A stretch of 64,000 nt of DNA from an uncultured Endozoicomonas sp. (GCF_947495845.1 NZ_CANMAO010000003.1:1-64000), one strand, 5' to 3'; positions 54,873-64,000 are shown, counted from the stretch's first letter. Translations and numbers: made by a program. The notes: generated from the letters alone by a model not told the origin.

Positions 54873-55657
54873 GCAGTTTCAGCCTCCACCTGCTCGCTGG
54901 TTTTGCCAAATCGTCGCTGTCGGCAGGAATAATTCGACAATGCCTGTCGAAATGCATCCCGCCCAAAATCCGGCCATAAAGTTTCGGTAAAATAAAATTC
55001 GCTATAGGCACACTGCCAGAGCAAAAAATTACTGATTCGTTGTTCGCCACTGGTTCTGATTAACAGATCCGGTGCCGGCAGTCCCGCCGTACTGAGATGA
55101 CTATCCAGTACGGACTCAGTGACATCTTCCGGCCGCAACTCCCCGCGGGATACTTTTTCCGCAACCTGTTTTGCTGCCTGAGTAATATCCCACATACCGC
55201 CATAGTTTGCTGCAATCACCAGTGTAACCGCAAAATCTTCCGCGGTGGACGCTTCAGCCTCACGAATGTACTTTTGAATATCTCTGCTGAACCGGGAAGT
55301 ATCACCAATCACTTTCAGACGAATCCGGTTCTTTTTAAGCTTGCCAGTCTCTTTTTTCAGCGCTCGCAGAAACAGGCGCATAAGACCATTCACTTCAATA
55401 GCAGGTCGATTCCAGTTCTCACTGCTAAACGCAAACAGCGTCAGCACTTCAACGCCAAAATCGCCACAGGCCTCAACCACTTCACGTACCCGCTCAACAC
55501 CAGCGCGGTGACCGGAAAGCCCGGGCAGGTTGTTCTTTTTGGCCCAGCGATTGTTACCATCAAGAATTATTGCGACATGGCGAGGCAGGTTATCTGGCAG
55601 ACTCTCCGTAAGAGAATCCTGATTATAACTGCTTGACTGAGATGAGGAATTGGCCAT
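54866..55657 (-). CDS. uppS: Undecaprenyl diphosphate synthase
   Basis: A 263-aa cis-prenyltransferase that makes the C55 carrier for peptidoglycan and lipopolysaccharide units. The catalytic Asp is in HVAIILDGNNRWAKKNNLPG; GHRAGVERVREVVEACGDFG, LFAFSSENWNRP and DLLIRTSGEQRISNFLLWQ are the conserved substrate-binding segments. Start at 55657 (MANSSSQSSS) gives a 30-residue Ser/Gln-rich leader before the core; a TTG start six codons earlier is possible. Confidence 0.96.
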   Translation of the reverse strand: MANSSSQSSSYNQDSLTESLPDNLPRHVAIILDGNNRWAKKNNLPGLSGHRAGVERVREVVEACGDFGVEVLTLFAFSSENWNRPAIEVNGLMRLFLRALKKETGKLKKNRIRLKVIGDTSRFSRDIQKYIREAEASTAEDFAVTLVIAANYGGMWDITQAAKQVAEKVSRGELRPEDVTESVLDSHLSTAGLPAPDLLIRTSGEQRISNFLLWQCAYSEFYFTETLWPDFGRDAFRQALSNYSCRQRRFGKTSEQVEAETAC

Positions 55658-55841
55658 GAATAAAAGATCTGACAATGGGCAGGTTTAATAAGTGTAACTT
55701 TCAACCTTGAAGGAGCCGGAAACAAAAAGCAAGCTCATGACGACACACATATGACAACTGACGCCTGTCTAATCCAAAGGGAGTAGCCAATGCGTACTCC
55801 CAATGTTAGCCCCAGCCGAGGCCAGACAGTAAAGCCAGCAA

Positions 55842-56402
55842 TCAGATCGCCATCAGATCCTGCTCTTTTGCTGCGAGATTTTTATCCACTTCAGCAACAA
55901 AATGATCAGTCAGCTTCTGGATATCATCCTGAGCACGGCGCTCATCGTCTTCACTGATCTCTTTTTCTTTTTCCAGCTCTTTCACGTCAGCCAGCGCATC
56001 ACGGCGAATGTTACGAATAGCAATTCGCGCGTGCTCAGCATCCGCACGAGCCTGCTTGGTGTAACCCTTGCGAGTCTCTTCTGTCAGCGGCGGCAAAGGG
56101 ATACGAATCACTTCTCCGGCAGTGGATGGATTCAACCCCAGATCAGACTTCATAATCGCCTTTTCGATATCCGGAACGACTTGTTTTTCCCAGACACGTA
56201 CCGCCAGCGTACGACCATCTTCTACAGAAATGTTCGCCAGCTGGCTGAGTGGTGTTTCAGAACCGTAGTAAGAAACACGAACGCCGTCCAAAAGACTTGG
56301 ATGAGCACGACCCGTACGAATCTTGTTGAAGGCAACCGTCAACGATTCAATGGTTTTACCCATGCGTTCTTTTGCATCATCTTTAATTTCATTGATCATC
56401 AT
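55842..56402 (-). CDS. frr: Ribosome recycling factor
   Basis: A 186-aa protein of the RRF family, which with EF-G splits post-termination ribosomes. Visible family segments are [40 protein letters not shown] and [20 protein letters not shown]. The ATG overlaps the pyrH stop by one base (TAATG); the second Met is an equally good start. Confidence 0.97.
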   Translation of the reverse strand: MMINEIKDDAKERMGKTIESLTVAFNKIRTGRAHPSLLDGVRVSYYGSETPLSQLANISVEDGRTLAVRVWEKQVVPDIEKAIMKSDLGLNPSTAGEVIRIPLPPLTEETRKGYTKQARADAEHARIAIRNIRRDALADVKELEKEKEISEDDERRAQDDIQKLTDHFVAEVDKNLAAKEQDLMAI

Positions 56403-57133
56403 TAACCCCCGTTTACCAGTGTTCCTTCATTACCACCGACCACCAGATTCAACAGTGCGCCAGACTTATTCATGTTAAATACACGCACCGGCATCTGCTG
56501 ATCACGAACCAGACAGATAGCGGTTAAATCCATCACGCCTAATTTACGTTCGAGGACATCATCATAGGTCAGCTGATCAAATTTCACCGCATCAGTGTGT
56601 TTGACCGGATCTTTATCGTAGACACCATCCACCTTGGTCGCTTTCAATACCGCGTCTGCACCCACCTCAATGCCTCGCAGGCAAGCAGCGGTATCAGTAG
56701 TAAAGAATGGGTTACCGGTTCCGGCAGAAAAGATCACCACATCACCGGTACCCAGATATCGGATAGCACGACGATGGTCGTAATGTTCAACCACACCACT
56801 GATAGGTGTTGCTGACATCACACGAGTATTGATATTGGAACGCTCCAGGGCGTCGCGCATGGCCAGGGCATTCATTACCGTTGCCAGCATCCCCATATGA
56901 TCGCCGGTCACCCGGTCAAGGCCCGCCGCACTCAGCTGCGCACCGCGAAAAAGATTACCACCACCAATAACGATGCCTACCTGGACACCGATGCCAACCA
57001 GTTGACCGATCTCCAGCGCCATGCGATCCAGCACCTTGGGATCAATGCCAAACTCACCTTCGCCCTGCAGGGCTTCACCACTGAGTTTAAGCAGAATTCG
57101 TTTGTATTTGGGTTGACTATCACTTGCTGGCAT
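56402..57133 (-). CDS. pyrH: UMP kinase
   Basis: A 243-aa amino-acid-kinase-fold enzyme that phosphorylates UMP. Motifs include [60 protein letters not shown] and [15 protein letters not shown]. It sits between tsf and frr, the conserved rpsB-tsf-pyrH-frr order. Confidence 0.97.
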   Translation of the reverse strand: MPASDSQPKYKRILLKLSGEALQGEGEFGIDPKVLDRMALEIGQLVGIGVQVGIVIGGGNLFRGAQLSAAGLDRVTGDHMGMLATVMNALAMRDALERSNINTRVMSATPISGVVEHYDHRRAIRYLGTGDVVIFSAGTGNPFFTTDTAACLRGIEVGADAVLKATKVDGVYDKDPVKHTDAVKFDQLTYDDVLERKLGVMDLTAICLVRDQQMPVRVFNMNKSGALLNLVVGGNEGTLVNGG

Positions 57134-57157
57134 ATTCAGTTTCCGGATCTGTTAACA

Positions 57158-57198
57158 ATACCCAACGTACATTCTACCTAGAAAGTGCATTGGGTATA
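57158..57198. repeat. Short palindrome upstream of pyrH
   Basis: ATACCCAACGTACATTCT faces AGAAAGTGCATTGGGTAT around a few bases. The ends resemble those of the family 3 MITE at 34973. It sits between the tsf terminator and pyrH. Confidence 0.55.
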
Positions 57199-57214
57199 CA
57201 CTCTTAATGGACAT

Positions 57215-57250
57215 AAAAAAGACCCGCCCTGTTATCCAGGACGGGTCTTT
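57215..57250 (-). terminator. Terminator after tsf
   Basis: AAAGACCCGCCCTG pairs with CAGGACGGGTCTTT around TTATC (one mismatch), followed by a T-run on the minus strand, directly after the tsf stop. Confidence 0.9.
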
Positions 57251-57256
57251 CTAAAC

Positions 57257-58117
57257 TTACAGTCCAGCTTGAGCGCGAACTTCAGCAGCGAAGTCGACAA
57301 CTTCTTTCTCGATACCTTCACCCACTTCGAAACGTACGAAGGCAGCAACAGTGGCATCAGCCTGCTTGGCGAAAGCACCAACAGTCACTTCAGGGTTCTT
57401 AACGAAAGGCTGTTCAACCAGACTGTTTTCAGCCAGGAATTTGCCGATACGACCGCCGATCATTTTCTCAACGATCTGCTCTGGCTTACCAGCCATGTCT
57501 GGCTGAGCCTTGATGATCTCTTTCTCTTTCTCAACGATCTCAGCAGGCATGTCTTCTGTGTTAACCACTTGTGGATTAACCGCAGCAACGTGCATGGAAA
57601 CATCGCGAGCAACGTCAGCGTTACCGCCTTCCAGCTTGGTCAATACCGCAATACGGCTGTTGCCGTGCACGTAAGAACCAATCACGCCACCTTCAACCAG
57701 AGCGATACGACGAACGCCGATGTTCTCACCGATTTTCTGAACCAATGCCTGACGAGCCGTTTCCAACTCACCTTCCATCAGAGCAGCAACGTCAGTTTCT
57801 TTACGATCGAACGCAGCATCAACAACAGACTGAACATAGTTCAGGAAGTTGTCGTCACGGGCAACGAAGTCCGTTTCGCTGTTCACTTCAACCAGAACAC
57901 CGTAGCTGCCGTCTTCTGCAACTTTAACCGCAACAATACCTTCAGCCGCGATACGACCTGCTTTTTTAGCAGCCTTCGCCTGACCGGATTTACGCATGTC
58001 TTCGATAGCAACTTCGATGTCACCATTGGCTTCAACCAGTGCTTTTTTGCACTCCATCATGCCCAGACCAGTGCGCTCGCGCAGTTCTTTTACCATTGCC
58101 GCACTAACTGCTGCCAT
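57257..58117 (-). CDS. tsf: Elongation factor Ts
   Basis: A 286-aa guanine nucleotide exchange factor for EF-Tu. The N-terminal UBA-like segment [20 protein letters not shown] and the core motif [20 protein letters not shown] (with the TDFV exchange motif) are clear. It follows rpsB and ends at a strong terminator. Confidence 0.98.
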   Translation of the reverse strand: MAAVSAAMVKELRERTGLGMMECKKALVEANGDIEVAIEDMRKSGQAKAAKKAGRIAAEGIVAVKVAEDGSYGVLVEVNSETDFVARDDNFLNYVQSVVDAAFDRKETDVAALMEGELETARQALVQKIGENIGVRRIALVEGGVIGSYVHGNSRIAVLTKLEGGNADVARDVSMHVAAVNPQVVNTEDMPAEIVEKEKEIIKAQPDMAGKPEQIVEKMIGGRIGKFLAENSLVEQPFVKNPEVTVGAFAKQADATVAAFVRFEVGEGIEKEVVDFAAEVRAQAGL

Positions 58118-58204
58118 GATTGATTCCTCTCAAATTGAAATTTTATTTTCCGCCTCCCTGTTAATCACTGGAAGCGAACCAGAAAAGTTATTTTCACATC
58201 GGAA

Positions 58205-58227
58205 AAAAGGGGGCAAAGCCCCCTTTT
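58205..58227 (-). terminator. Hairpin in the rpsB-tsf gap
   Basis: AAAAGGGGGC and GCCCCCTTTT form a perfect stem around AAA, with T-runs. It lies between rpsB and tsf and probably attenuates read-through, setting different S2 and EF-Ts levels. Confidence 0.8.
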
Positions 58228-58331
58228 ACTCCAAACTGTTTCTGTATTTTTATCGACAATGCACTCAGGTTACTCCTGACACTTTATCGATCTGCAATCC
58301 AGAAACCGTCTGGAGCAGGATCTCAAGAACC

Positions 58332-59150
58332 TCAGGCTTCTTCAGAACCTTCAGCAGCCGGTGCTTCAGATGCTTCTGCCTTAGGAGCAGCTTCTTCAGC
58401 TTTTGGTGCTTCAGCTACCTTTGGCTGTTCGGCAACTTCAACGAATTCACTTTCAGTGCCGGTGTTCGCACGAGCACGGCCTTCCAGGATCACGTCAGCA
58501 GCCGCTCTCAGGTACAGCTGAATAGCACGGATCGCATCATCGTTACCTGGGATGATGTAATCAACGCCTTCTGGGCTGGAGTTGGTGTCAACGATACCGA
58601 TGACAGGGATGCCCAGCTTGTTAGCTTCCTGAATAGCGATGCGCTCGTGCTCAACGTCGATAACGAACAGCGCGTCAGGCAGGCTGCCCATGTCCTTGAT
58701 ACCGCCCAGACCACGATCCAACTTTTCCAGATCGCGGGTGCGCATCAGAGCTTCTTTCTTGGTCAGCTTTTCAAAAGTGCCGTCGCCACTCTGGATTTCC
58801 AGGTCACGCAGACGCTTGATGGACTGACGAATAGTCTTGTAGTTGGTCAGCATGCCGCCGAGCCAGCGGTGATCAACGTAAGGCATACCACAACGGGACG
58901 CTTCTTCACGGATGATCTTGCCAGCTGCACGCTTGGTGCCAACAAACATTACCTTGTTCTTGCCTTCAGCCAGCTTGCCAATGAACTGCAGGGCGCCGTT
59001 GAAAGCAGGCAGGGTGTGCTCAAGGTTGATGATATGAATTTTGTTACGTGCGCCGAAGATGAACTTGTTCATCTTTGGGTTCCAGTAACGGGTCTGGTGA
59101 CCGAAATGCACGCCGGCCTTGAGCATGTCACGCATAGTGACTTGAGTCAT
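58332..59150 (-). CDS. rpsB: 30S ribosomal protein S2
   Basis: A 272-aa S2. The start at 59150 ([20 protein letters not shown]) has CAGGAGATTCCC upstream. Family signatures are [20 protein letters not shown] and [20 protein letters not shown], with [20 protein letters not shown] near the end. The protein carries a 30-residue Ala/Glu/Pro/Lys-rich tail ([20 protein letters not shown]), longer than the E. coli S2 end. Confidence 0.98.
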   Translation of the reverse strand: MTQVTMRDMLKAGVHFGHQTRYWNPKMNKFIFGARNKIHIINLEHTLPAFNGALQFIGKLAEGKNKVMFVGTKRAAGKIIREEASRCGMPYVDHRWLGGMLTNYKTIRQSIKRLRDLEIQSGDGTFEKLTKKEALMRTRDLEKLDRGLGGIKDMGSLPDALFVIDVEHERIAIQEANKLGIPVIGIVDTNSSPEGVDYIIPGNDDAIRAIQLYLRAAADVILEGRARANTGTESEFVEVAEQPKVAEAPKAEEAAPKAEASEAPAAEGSEEA

Positions 59151-59595
59151 GGGAATCTCCTGATTCAGGGTTATGCCTCCATACACCCCATGTGTTCGAC
59201 CCGTCTCTGACTAAAGATAGGGCACCCGGAACCATGTGTCGGCGTACGTGAGATCTATGTAACATTCATTAATTTAGAGCATAAATCGCCCAGATAATTG
59301 AGCTTATTTATCCCCCGCCGCTCTTCCTCCGGTTAACCGGTAAGAAAAACAAGCGACGCTTTATACCATATCCAGAAAATATCTGAAACTTTTTCATCCA
59401 ACTCTATCGTACATAAGCGACATAATTTCACGATAATCCATAGAAGATACAAACACGACAAACCATTGGGTAAGATAGCGCCTAAAAGAAATAGCATTAA
59501 GCTCGCAGGTCGGTAATTCTGCAGGAATTGCCGACCTACAAATGCAAACCTGTTTCAATAAAAAAGCCAGCATTTCAAACATCAGGAGCGTCACC
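59151..59595. other. Intergenic region rpsB-carboxypeptidase
   Basis: These 445 bp separate divergent genes. A TATAAA on the minus strand near 59362 could be the rpsB -10 element, but no good -35 is seen. At 59508-59536 there is a palindrome (next entry). AGGAG before 59596 is the ribosome binding site for the carboxypeptidase. No gene is supported. Confidence 0.55.
59508..59536. repeat. Palindromic repeat (GGTCGG family)
   Basis: AGGTCGGTAATTC pairs with GAATTGCCGACCT around TGCAG. The same palindrome with minor changes is in the rnhB-lpxB gap at 45038. Confidence 0.75.
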
Positions 59596-61086
59596 TTGTC
59601 CAAGGCATACAACAACCTCGTAGAACGTTTCCAGAAGATTTACCGCTTACAACACCTAGGCTCCATCGCCGGTTGGGATCAGGCAGCCAATATGCCACCT
59701 GGAGGCAACAACGCCCGTAGCGCTGCACTGGCGGAGCTGAATACGCTGCTTCATCAGTTACAAACGGATCAGGCCATGGGGCAATGGCTCCAGGAGGCAG
59801 ACAAAGACGTCACGGATAAAGACACCCGACGCTCACTGGCAGAAATGACCCTGGAGTACCAAAAAGCCAATATCATTCCGGATGATCTGGTGCGGGCTCA
59901 AACCCTGACCTCCAACCAATGCGAGCATGCCTGGCGCACCCAGCGCGCCGATAATGATTGGACCGGCTTTGCCAAAAATCTTCAGGAAGTCGTCAACCTC
60001 TCCCGCCAGGAAGCCACCATCAGAGCAGAGCACACCGGCACCTCAGCTTATAACGCGCTACTTGAACTCTACGAACCAGGGGTTAACACCCAAGCGCTGG
60101 ACACGTTATTTGGCGACCTGAAAACCTGGCTGCCCGGTTACATCCAGCAAGCAAAGGACAAACAGGCCAGCCGTAAGACAATTCAGCCCACAGGCACATT
60201 CTCACAAGAAAACCAAAAAGCCCTCGGTCTGGATGTGATGAAATTGCTGGGCTTTGATTTTGATCACGGACGCCTTGACGTCAGCACTCATCCATTTTGC
60301 GGTGGGGTTAACGAAGATGTGCGCATGACCACCCGTTACAGCGAAGATAACTTTGTCGAAGCATTAATGGGCACCATCCACGAAACCGGTCATGCCCGTT
60401 ACAACCAGAATCTGCCAAAAGATAATCCGGAGTTGCCCATTTCTTTTTACCGTTCCATGGGCATTCACGAAGGGCAAAGCCTGTTCTTCGAAATGCAGTT
60501 AGGCCGAAGTTCTGAGTTTCTTTCCTTAATACAGCCATTGATCGTCAAACATCTCTGCAACGGCAAAGAAGCACCATTCGCCTCTCTTGATAACCTTGAA
60601 AAGATTTACACCGAAGTTCGCCCGGGCTTTATTCGCGTGGATGCCGATGAAATCACCTACCCCGCACACATCATTCTGCGCTACGAAATTGAGCGGGATC
60701 TCATCGAAGGCAATATAGAAGTGAATGACATTCCCGATCTCTGGCAGCAGAAAATGAAAGATTATCTCGGGCTGGATGTCGCTGGTGATCACAAAAATGG
60801 CTGCATGCAGGATATTCACTGGCCAATGGGCGCCTTTGGTTACTTCCCAAGCTACACATTAGGCGCTATGACCGCTGCCCAATTATTTGCCGCCCAGAAA
60901 AAAGCCATGCCGGATATTAATGATCAGATCCGCCAGGGTAACCTGACACCAATTTTTGATTGGTTGAAGGAGAATATCTGGTCTCAAGGCAGACGCTACT
61001 CAACAAACGACCTGATGACGCGAGCAACCGGTGAGCCTTTAAACGCCAATTACTTTCAAGAGCACCTAAAACAACGCTATCTGTAG
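59596..61086 (+). CDS. M32 family carboxypeptidase
   Basis: A 496-aa thermostable-carboxypeptidase-type metallopeptidase. The zinc motif HETGH is His262-His266 in GTIHETGHARYNQN; a third ligand is expected in MGIHEGQSLFFEMQLGRS, both family hallmarks. The start is a TTG at 59596 (SKAYNNLVERFQKI), with AGGAG about 9 bases upstream; an ATG at 59542 lies in a repeat and lacks a binding site. It removes C-terminal residues from peptides in the cytoplasm. It is divergent from rpsB. Confidence 0.93.
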   Translation: MSKAYNNLVERFQKIYRLQHLGSIAGWDQAANMPPGGNNARSAALAELNTLLHQLQTDQAMGQWLQEADKDVTDKDTRRSLAEMTLEYQKANIIPDDLVRAQTLTSNQCEHAWRTQRADNDWTGFAKNLQEVVNLSRQEATIRAEHTGTSAYNALLELYEPGVNTQALDTLFGDLKTWLPGYIQQAKDKQASRKTIQPTGTFSQENQKALGLDVMKLLGFDFDHGRLDVSTHPFCGGVNEDVRMTTRYSEDNFVEALMGTIHETGHARYNQNLPKDNPELPISFYRSMGIHEGQSLFFEMQLGRSSEFLSLIQPLIVKHLCNGKEAPFASLDNLEKIYTEVRPGFIRVDADEITYPAHIILRYEIERDLIEGNIEVNDIPDLWQQKMKDYLGLDVAGDHKNGCMQDIHWPMGAFGYFPSYTLGAMTAAQLFAAQKKAMPDINDQIRQGNLTPIFDWLKENIWSQGRRYSTNDLMTRATGEPLNANYFQEHLKQRYL

Positions 61087-61159
61087 TATTGTCAGTAGCC
61101 AGCCCGGCATATCTGTGGTGAAATCGCCTCCATTGCTAGCAGTCCCAGAGGTTCACCCG

Positions 61160-62242
61160 ATGCCGGGCATCAAATCAACACAGGTTCGACAGGTGCTTCA
61201 GGGGCTGGCCGCCCTGATCATTATCATGACAGGCATCAAACTGGGCAGCACTCTGGTCATTCCACTGCTGCTCTCTGCCCTGCTGACGCTGCTGGCCAAC
61301 CCCATTGTTAATTTTCTACATCGCTTTAAAGTGCCACGGGTCATTGGCATCATTTCCACACTCATCGCTTTTGTTATTTTTGCCCTGTATTTCCTGGGCA
61401 ATATCGCCAGCACCGTACGGGATTTCTCCGCCGCCCTGCCTGGCTACCGTGAGCAGCTGACAGAACAATTTCTGGCTGCCCAGGCCTATCTTTCAGAACG
61501 AAATATTCCACTGGATCTCAGCGCCATTACCGATTCCTTCGACCCCTCCGCACTGATCGGACCGCTAACCAATATGATTGGCACCGTGGGCAGCACCATG
61601 AGCTTTGCTCTGCTAATTATTATTGCCACTATTTTTATGTTACTCGAAGCGCCCCTGCTGCCCGGCAAACTGCGACACGCGCTGTCATCACCGGACCATG
61701 AACTGCAAAGCATGCGACGCTTCCTGCACTCATTTAACCGATACGTTGCATTAAAAACCCTAATCAGCATGATCACCGGTCTTCTGGTTGGCTCGATGCT
61801 TTGGGTAAAAGGCGTGAATTTCTATGTTCTCTGGGGACTGGTTGCTTTTCTCTTTAATTTCATCCCCAGTGTTGGCTCAATTGTGGCCGCAATCCCGGGC
61901 GTTCTTCTGGCGCTGCTGCAGTTTGGCCCCGGTGATGCCATGCTGATTATGGCGGGCTATCTGGCCATCAACGTAACCATCGGCAACGTGATTGAACCCA
62001 ATGTGATGGGGCACGGCCTTGGATTGTCGCCTCTGGTGGTTTTTTTATCCCTGATTTTCTGGGGCTGGTTACTAGGACCGGTAGGAATGATTCTTGCCGT
62101 GCCTTTGACCATGTTTGTAAAAATCATGATGGAATCCTCCGCACGCTGGCGAAATGTCGCTATCCTGTTAGGACCAGACGACAGCATCAGTAAAACAACC
62201 ACTGAAGCCTCTAACGTTGTCCGTTGTCCGTTGTCCGAATAA
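61160..62242 (+). CDS. AI-2E family transporter (PerM/TqsA-like)
   Basis: A 360-aa membrane protein of the UPF0118 family with about eight hydrophobic segments. Typical features are LGSTLVIPLLLSALLTLLAN near the N-terminus, LWGLVAFLFNFIPSVGSIVA and NVIEPNVMGHGLGLSPLVVF. Members export quorum signals or act as Na+/H+ antiporters; the substrate here is unknown. Start at 61160 has AGAGG upstream. The last ten residues (NVVRCPLSE) are encoded by a tandem GTTGTCC repeat, so the natural C-terminus has been replaced. Confidence 0.88.
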   Translation: MPGIKSTQVRQVLQGLAALIIIMTGIKLGSTLVIPLLLSALLTLLANPIVNFLHRFKVPRVIGIISTLIAFVIFALYFLGNIASTVRDFSAALPGYREQLTEQFLAAQAYLSERNIPLDLSAITDSFDPSALIGPLTNMIGTVGSTMSFALLIIIATIFMLLEAPLLPGKLRHALSSPDHELQSMRRFLHSFNRYVALKTLISMITGLLVGSMLWVKGVNFYVLWGLVAFLFNFIPSVGSIVAAIPGVLLALLQFGPGDAMLIMAGYLAINVTIGNVIEPNVMGHGLGLSPLVVFLSLIFWGWLLGPVGMILAVPLTMFVKIMMESSARWRNVAILLGPDDSISKTTTEASNVVRCPLSE

Positions 62243-62308
62243 AAGTGGAGCCACCCATGCTTTTCCGGATCACGGACTGCGGATAACGGATAACGGATAA
62301 CGGATAAC
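62216..62308 (+). repeat. Heptamer repeat cluster (GTTGTCC / GGATAAC)
   Basis: Three GTTGTCC units at 62216-62236 end the AI-2E gene, and four GGATAAC units stand at 62281-62308. Between them is CTTTTCCGGATCACGGACTG. The two arrays are roughly inverted relative to each other. Related units are in the element at 15425-15577. Confidence 0.85.
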
Positions 62309-62405
62309 AGTCTCAACGATACTTCAAGGCCTCAGTATATCTGGATCTTATTTCGGGACAGACCCATAATCATTTTTCATAAACAAGAATACGGTGGAGT
62401 GTTAT

Positions 62406-63032
62406 ATGGCATCGAATAACCCCTGGACTGACTGGGCTGAACAAATCCGCGCCATCGCCCAGAACGGACTCACCTTCTCCAGGGACGACTTCGATATCGA
62501 ACGCTACCACCAGCTACAAAGCATTGCCCACGAAATGACCGCTTTACTCACCGACGCACCTTTAGACAAAGTCAATCACTACTTCCTACCCGAAAAAGGA
62601 TACTGCACGCCAAAAGTGGACCTCCGCGGTGGCGTGTTTCTGGAAGACAAGATCTTGCTGGTGCGAGAGCGTTCCGATGGTTGCTGGACACTCCCTGGCG
62701 GCTGGGCCGATGTCTGTGAACCACCTTCAACGGGCGTCGAAAGAGAAGTACTCGAAGAATCTGGTTACACTGCCAGAGCCATCAAATTGGTAGCATTAAG
62801 AGATACACAGCGTCACCCATACCACCCTCGCAGCCCCCATCATATTTATAAAATGATATTTCTCTGCGAATTAACCGGTGGATCGCCTAAAGAAAATATC
62901 GAGATCTCAGAAATCGGTTTTTTTGATGTGAATGATCTGCCCGAACTTTCTGAAGGCAGAACCCTTCCTCGAGATATCAAACTGTTACTTGAGCACAAAA
63001 ACGCACTTGAGCTACCTACCGCGTTTGATTAA
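62406..63032 (+). CDS. NUDIX hydrolase with N-terminal domain
   Basis: A 208-aa protein. Residues 1-60 form the helical N-terminal domain typical of a NUDIX subgroup (WTDWAEQIRAIAQNGLTFSR). The NUDIX box begins at Gly99, GWADVCEPPSTGVEREVLEE, then SGY, fitting GX5EX7REUXEEXGU. It is expected to hydrolyse a nucleoside diphosphate derivative such as an ADP-sugar; the substrate is not certain. Start at 62406 has GGAG about 10 bases upstream. Stands alone, between the heptamer cluster and a MITE. Confidence 0.9.
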   Translation: MASNNPWTDWAEQIRAIAQNGLTFSRDDFDIERYHQLQSIAHEMTALLTDAPLDKVNHYFLPEKGYCTPKVDLRGGVFLEDKILLVRERSDGCWTLPGGWADVCEPPSTGVEREVLEESGYTARAIKLVALRDTQRHPYHPRSPHHIYKMIFLCELTGGSPKENIEISEIGFFDVNDLPELSEGRTLPRDIKLLLEHKNALELPTAFD

Positions 63033-63085
63033 TTCAACGTCTAACCTTTACTCAATATTGGTTACCCCTGCTGACAAGGATGTTA

Positions 63086-63261
63086 TACCAATGGCGTTTT
63101 TTAATTGTGGAACGAGCAAGCTATTTTGGGCGACTGGGCAAGGCGAAGAGACGAGTCATAGCCTTTACGCCCTGTGGGTGGTAGCTATGGCGAGGAACTT
63201 CAACGCAGATCCAGTCGGTCAAAATAGCTGCGCAGCCCATAATTTAAAAACAGAATTGGTA
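63086..63261. mobile_element. MITE family 1, copy 3
   Basis: A 176-bp copy with ends TACCAATGGCGTTTTTTAAT and ATTTAAAAACAGAATTGGTA, flanked by TTA at 63083-63085 and at 63262-63264. It is longer than the 159-bp copies because the apex carries TTTACGCCCTGTGGGTGGT where copy 1 has GT. Non-coding, between the NUDIX gene and the last gene. Confidence 0.9.
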
Positions 63262-63300
63262 TTATTACTTCTCAACAGACCCTAAGCAGTTTCCAGAAAA

Positions 63301-64000
63301 ATGAATTCAAATCAGCCCATACAGCTAGCCGCTTTTCAAGCCGCGGCAATGGAGTACAATCGCACCCAGGATCGGAATGAATCCATCATCCTGCACATTC
63401 CGCAATTGTTAAAAGCACTCTGGAAAGGATTTACCAAACAATATTCCGTCAGCATTATTGAAGCCAGAACATTTATTAATGACCCTCGCCATAAAAACTC
63501 ATGGACTAAAGACTTTCTGAAACGCGCTCTAACCGATCGAAAAATCAGTTTACAGCCCCTTTCAAATAGAAATATTTTATCCGATTACCACGAAAAACCC
63601 GGAAACAACAACAGGCACGATAAACGCTCTACAGGGCTACCATTCACTGTCTTTAATGCAACGACAGATACTGGAAAACCCTTTACCGCACAAATTCTTA
63701 ATGGATTACCCGGGTATGCATTAAGAAAGCTTGGATTCACGGATAATCAGCTGGCGCAGATGAAAAAGGTGACCAAAAACCAGCCCCTTTCTTTTCTTGC
63801 TGCTCGTCAATTATTTCCAATCACCCATGAGGATTATAAAAAACAGAACAACACCGATGCTTATATCCTTGGCCAATCCATGAGCAAAGTAAAAATGGCT
63901 TTAGTAAAGCTCCCCGGACAGACAGAACCCATACTGTGCGCCGCAAAAAAAGCACAACCAGGTAATGCGTTTGCGGACGAGGCGGCCGTTAAACGAGAAA
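63301..64000 (+). CDS. Unknown protein, 3' partial
   Basis: An ATG at 63301 opens a frame that stays open for 233 codons to the window edge: MNSNQPIQLAAFQAAAMEYN, then helical segments such as IPQLLKALWKGFTKQYSVSI and GLPGYALRKLGFTDNQLAQM. No family is recognised and no signal peptide is seen. The ribosome binding site is weak (CAGAAAA). AT-rich and Asn/Lys/Gln-rich, like the other accessory genes here. Confidence 0.6.
   Translation, partial: MNSNQPIQLAAFQAAAMEYNRTQDRNESIILHIPQLLKALWKGFTKQYSVSIIEARTFINDPRHKNSWTKDFLKRALTDRKISLQPLSNRNILSDYHEKPGNNNRHDKRSTGLPFTVFNATTDTGKPFTAQILNGLPGYALRKLGFTDNQLAQMKKVTKNQPLSFLAARQLFPITHEDYKKQNNTDAYILGQSMSKVKMALVKLPGQTEPILCAAKKAQPGNAFADEAAVKRE

Noticed and set aside
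57185-59210. Long open frames antisense to tsf and rpsB
   Set aside because: Strong codon bias in ribosomal genes removes stops on the other strand; no protein family features are seen.
59542-59595. ATG at 59542 as start of the M32 carboxypeptidase
   Set aside because: It lies at the edge of a palindromic repeat with no binding site, while the TTG at 59596 has AGGAG and matches the family N-terminus.

Overview
The window looks like a gammaproteobacterial chromosome from the Oceanospirillales, most likely Endozoicomonas or a close relative. This is inferred from gene order, protein character and the dense load of small palindromic repeats; no search was run. The backbone is a long, mostly minus-strand housekeeping block in a gammaproteobacterial order: mutS-fdxA | rpoS-nlpD-DUF368-pcm-surE-truD-ispF-ispD-ftsB | eno | kdsA-pyrG-tilS-accA | dnaE | rnhB-lpxB-lpxA-lpxD-skp-bamA-rseP-dxr-cdsA-uppS-frr-pyrH-tsf-rpsB. 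These genes cover stress and stationary-phase regulation, isoprenoid precursor synthesis, lipid A and outer-membrane assembly, phospholipid and undecaprenyl synthesis, replication and translation. Several are joined by ATGA, TTGA or TAATG overlaps.

The unusual part is what sits in the joints of that block. On the opposite (plus) strand, in AT-richer DNA, are genes with eukaryote-like domains: a PP2C phosphatase between ftsB and eno, a ubiquitin-specific-protease-like (C19) cysteine peptidase between eno and kdsA, a 975-aa unknown protein plus a frameshifted methyltransferase between accA and dnaE, and a SET-domain protein plus a membrane protein between dnaE and rnhB. A large ankyrin-repeat protein runs in from the left edge. 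Together they look like a dispersed set of host-directed effectors in an animal-associated bacterium (inference).

Region by region: 1-3.8 kb, 5'-truncated ankyrin protein. 3.9-6.2 kb, a wrecked IS3-family element next to a multiply broken kefC-like remnant, both carrying copies of a 159-bp MITE. 6.3-8.9 kb, a serine beta-lactamase-fold hydrolase and an unknown putative lipoprotein. 9.1-19.8 kb, mutS to ftsB. 19.8-29.8 kb, PP2C, eno, a CxxC/coiled-coil protein, the USP-like peptidase, a YfcC transporter and a YdjM-type gene split by an in-frame TGA. 29.8-34.8 kb, kdsA to accA. 34.8-44.4 kb, accessory genes flanking dnaE. 44.4-59.2 kb, rnhB to rpsB, with fabZ absent from its expected place between lpxD and lpxA. 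59.6-64 kb, M32 carboxypeptidase, AI-2E-family permease, NUDIX hydrolase and a 3'-truncated unknown gene.

Small repeats are a second theme. There are at least four palindromic MITE-like families, REP-type palindromes, and tandem heptamers. One heptamer array causes the methyltransferase frameshift and another supplies the C-terminus of the AI-2E permease. A short segment around GCCCTnTGGGT appears at the apex of unrelated palindromes and in the IS3 orfA/orfB junction. No tRNA, rRNA or CRISPR array was recognised.
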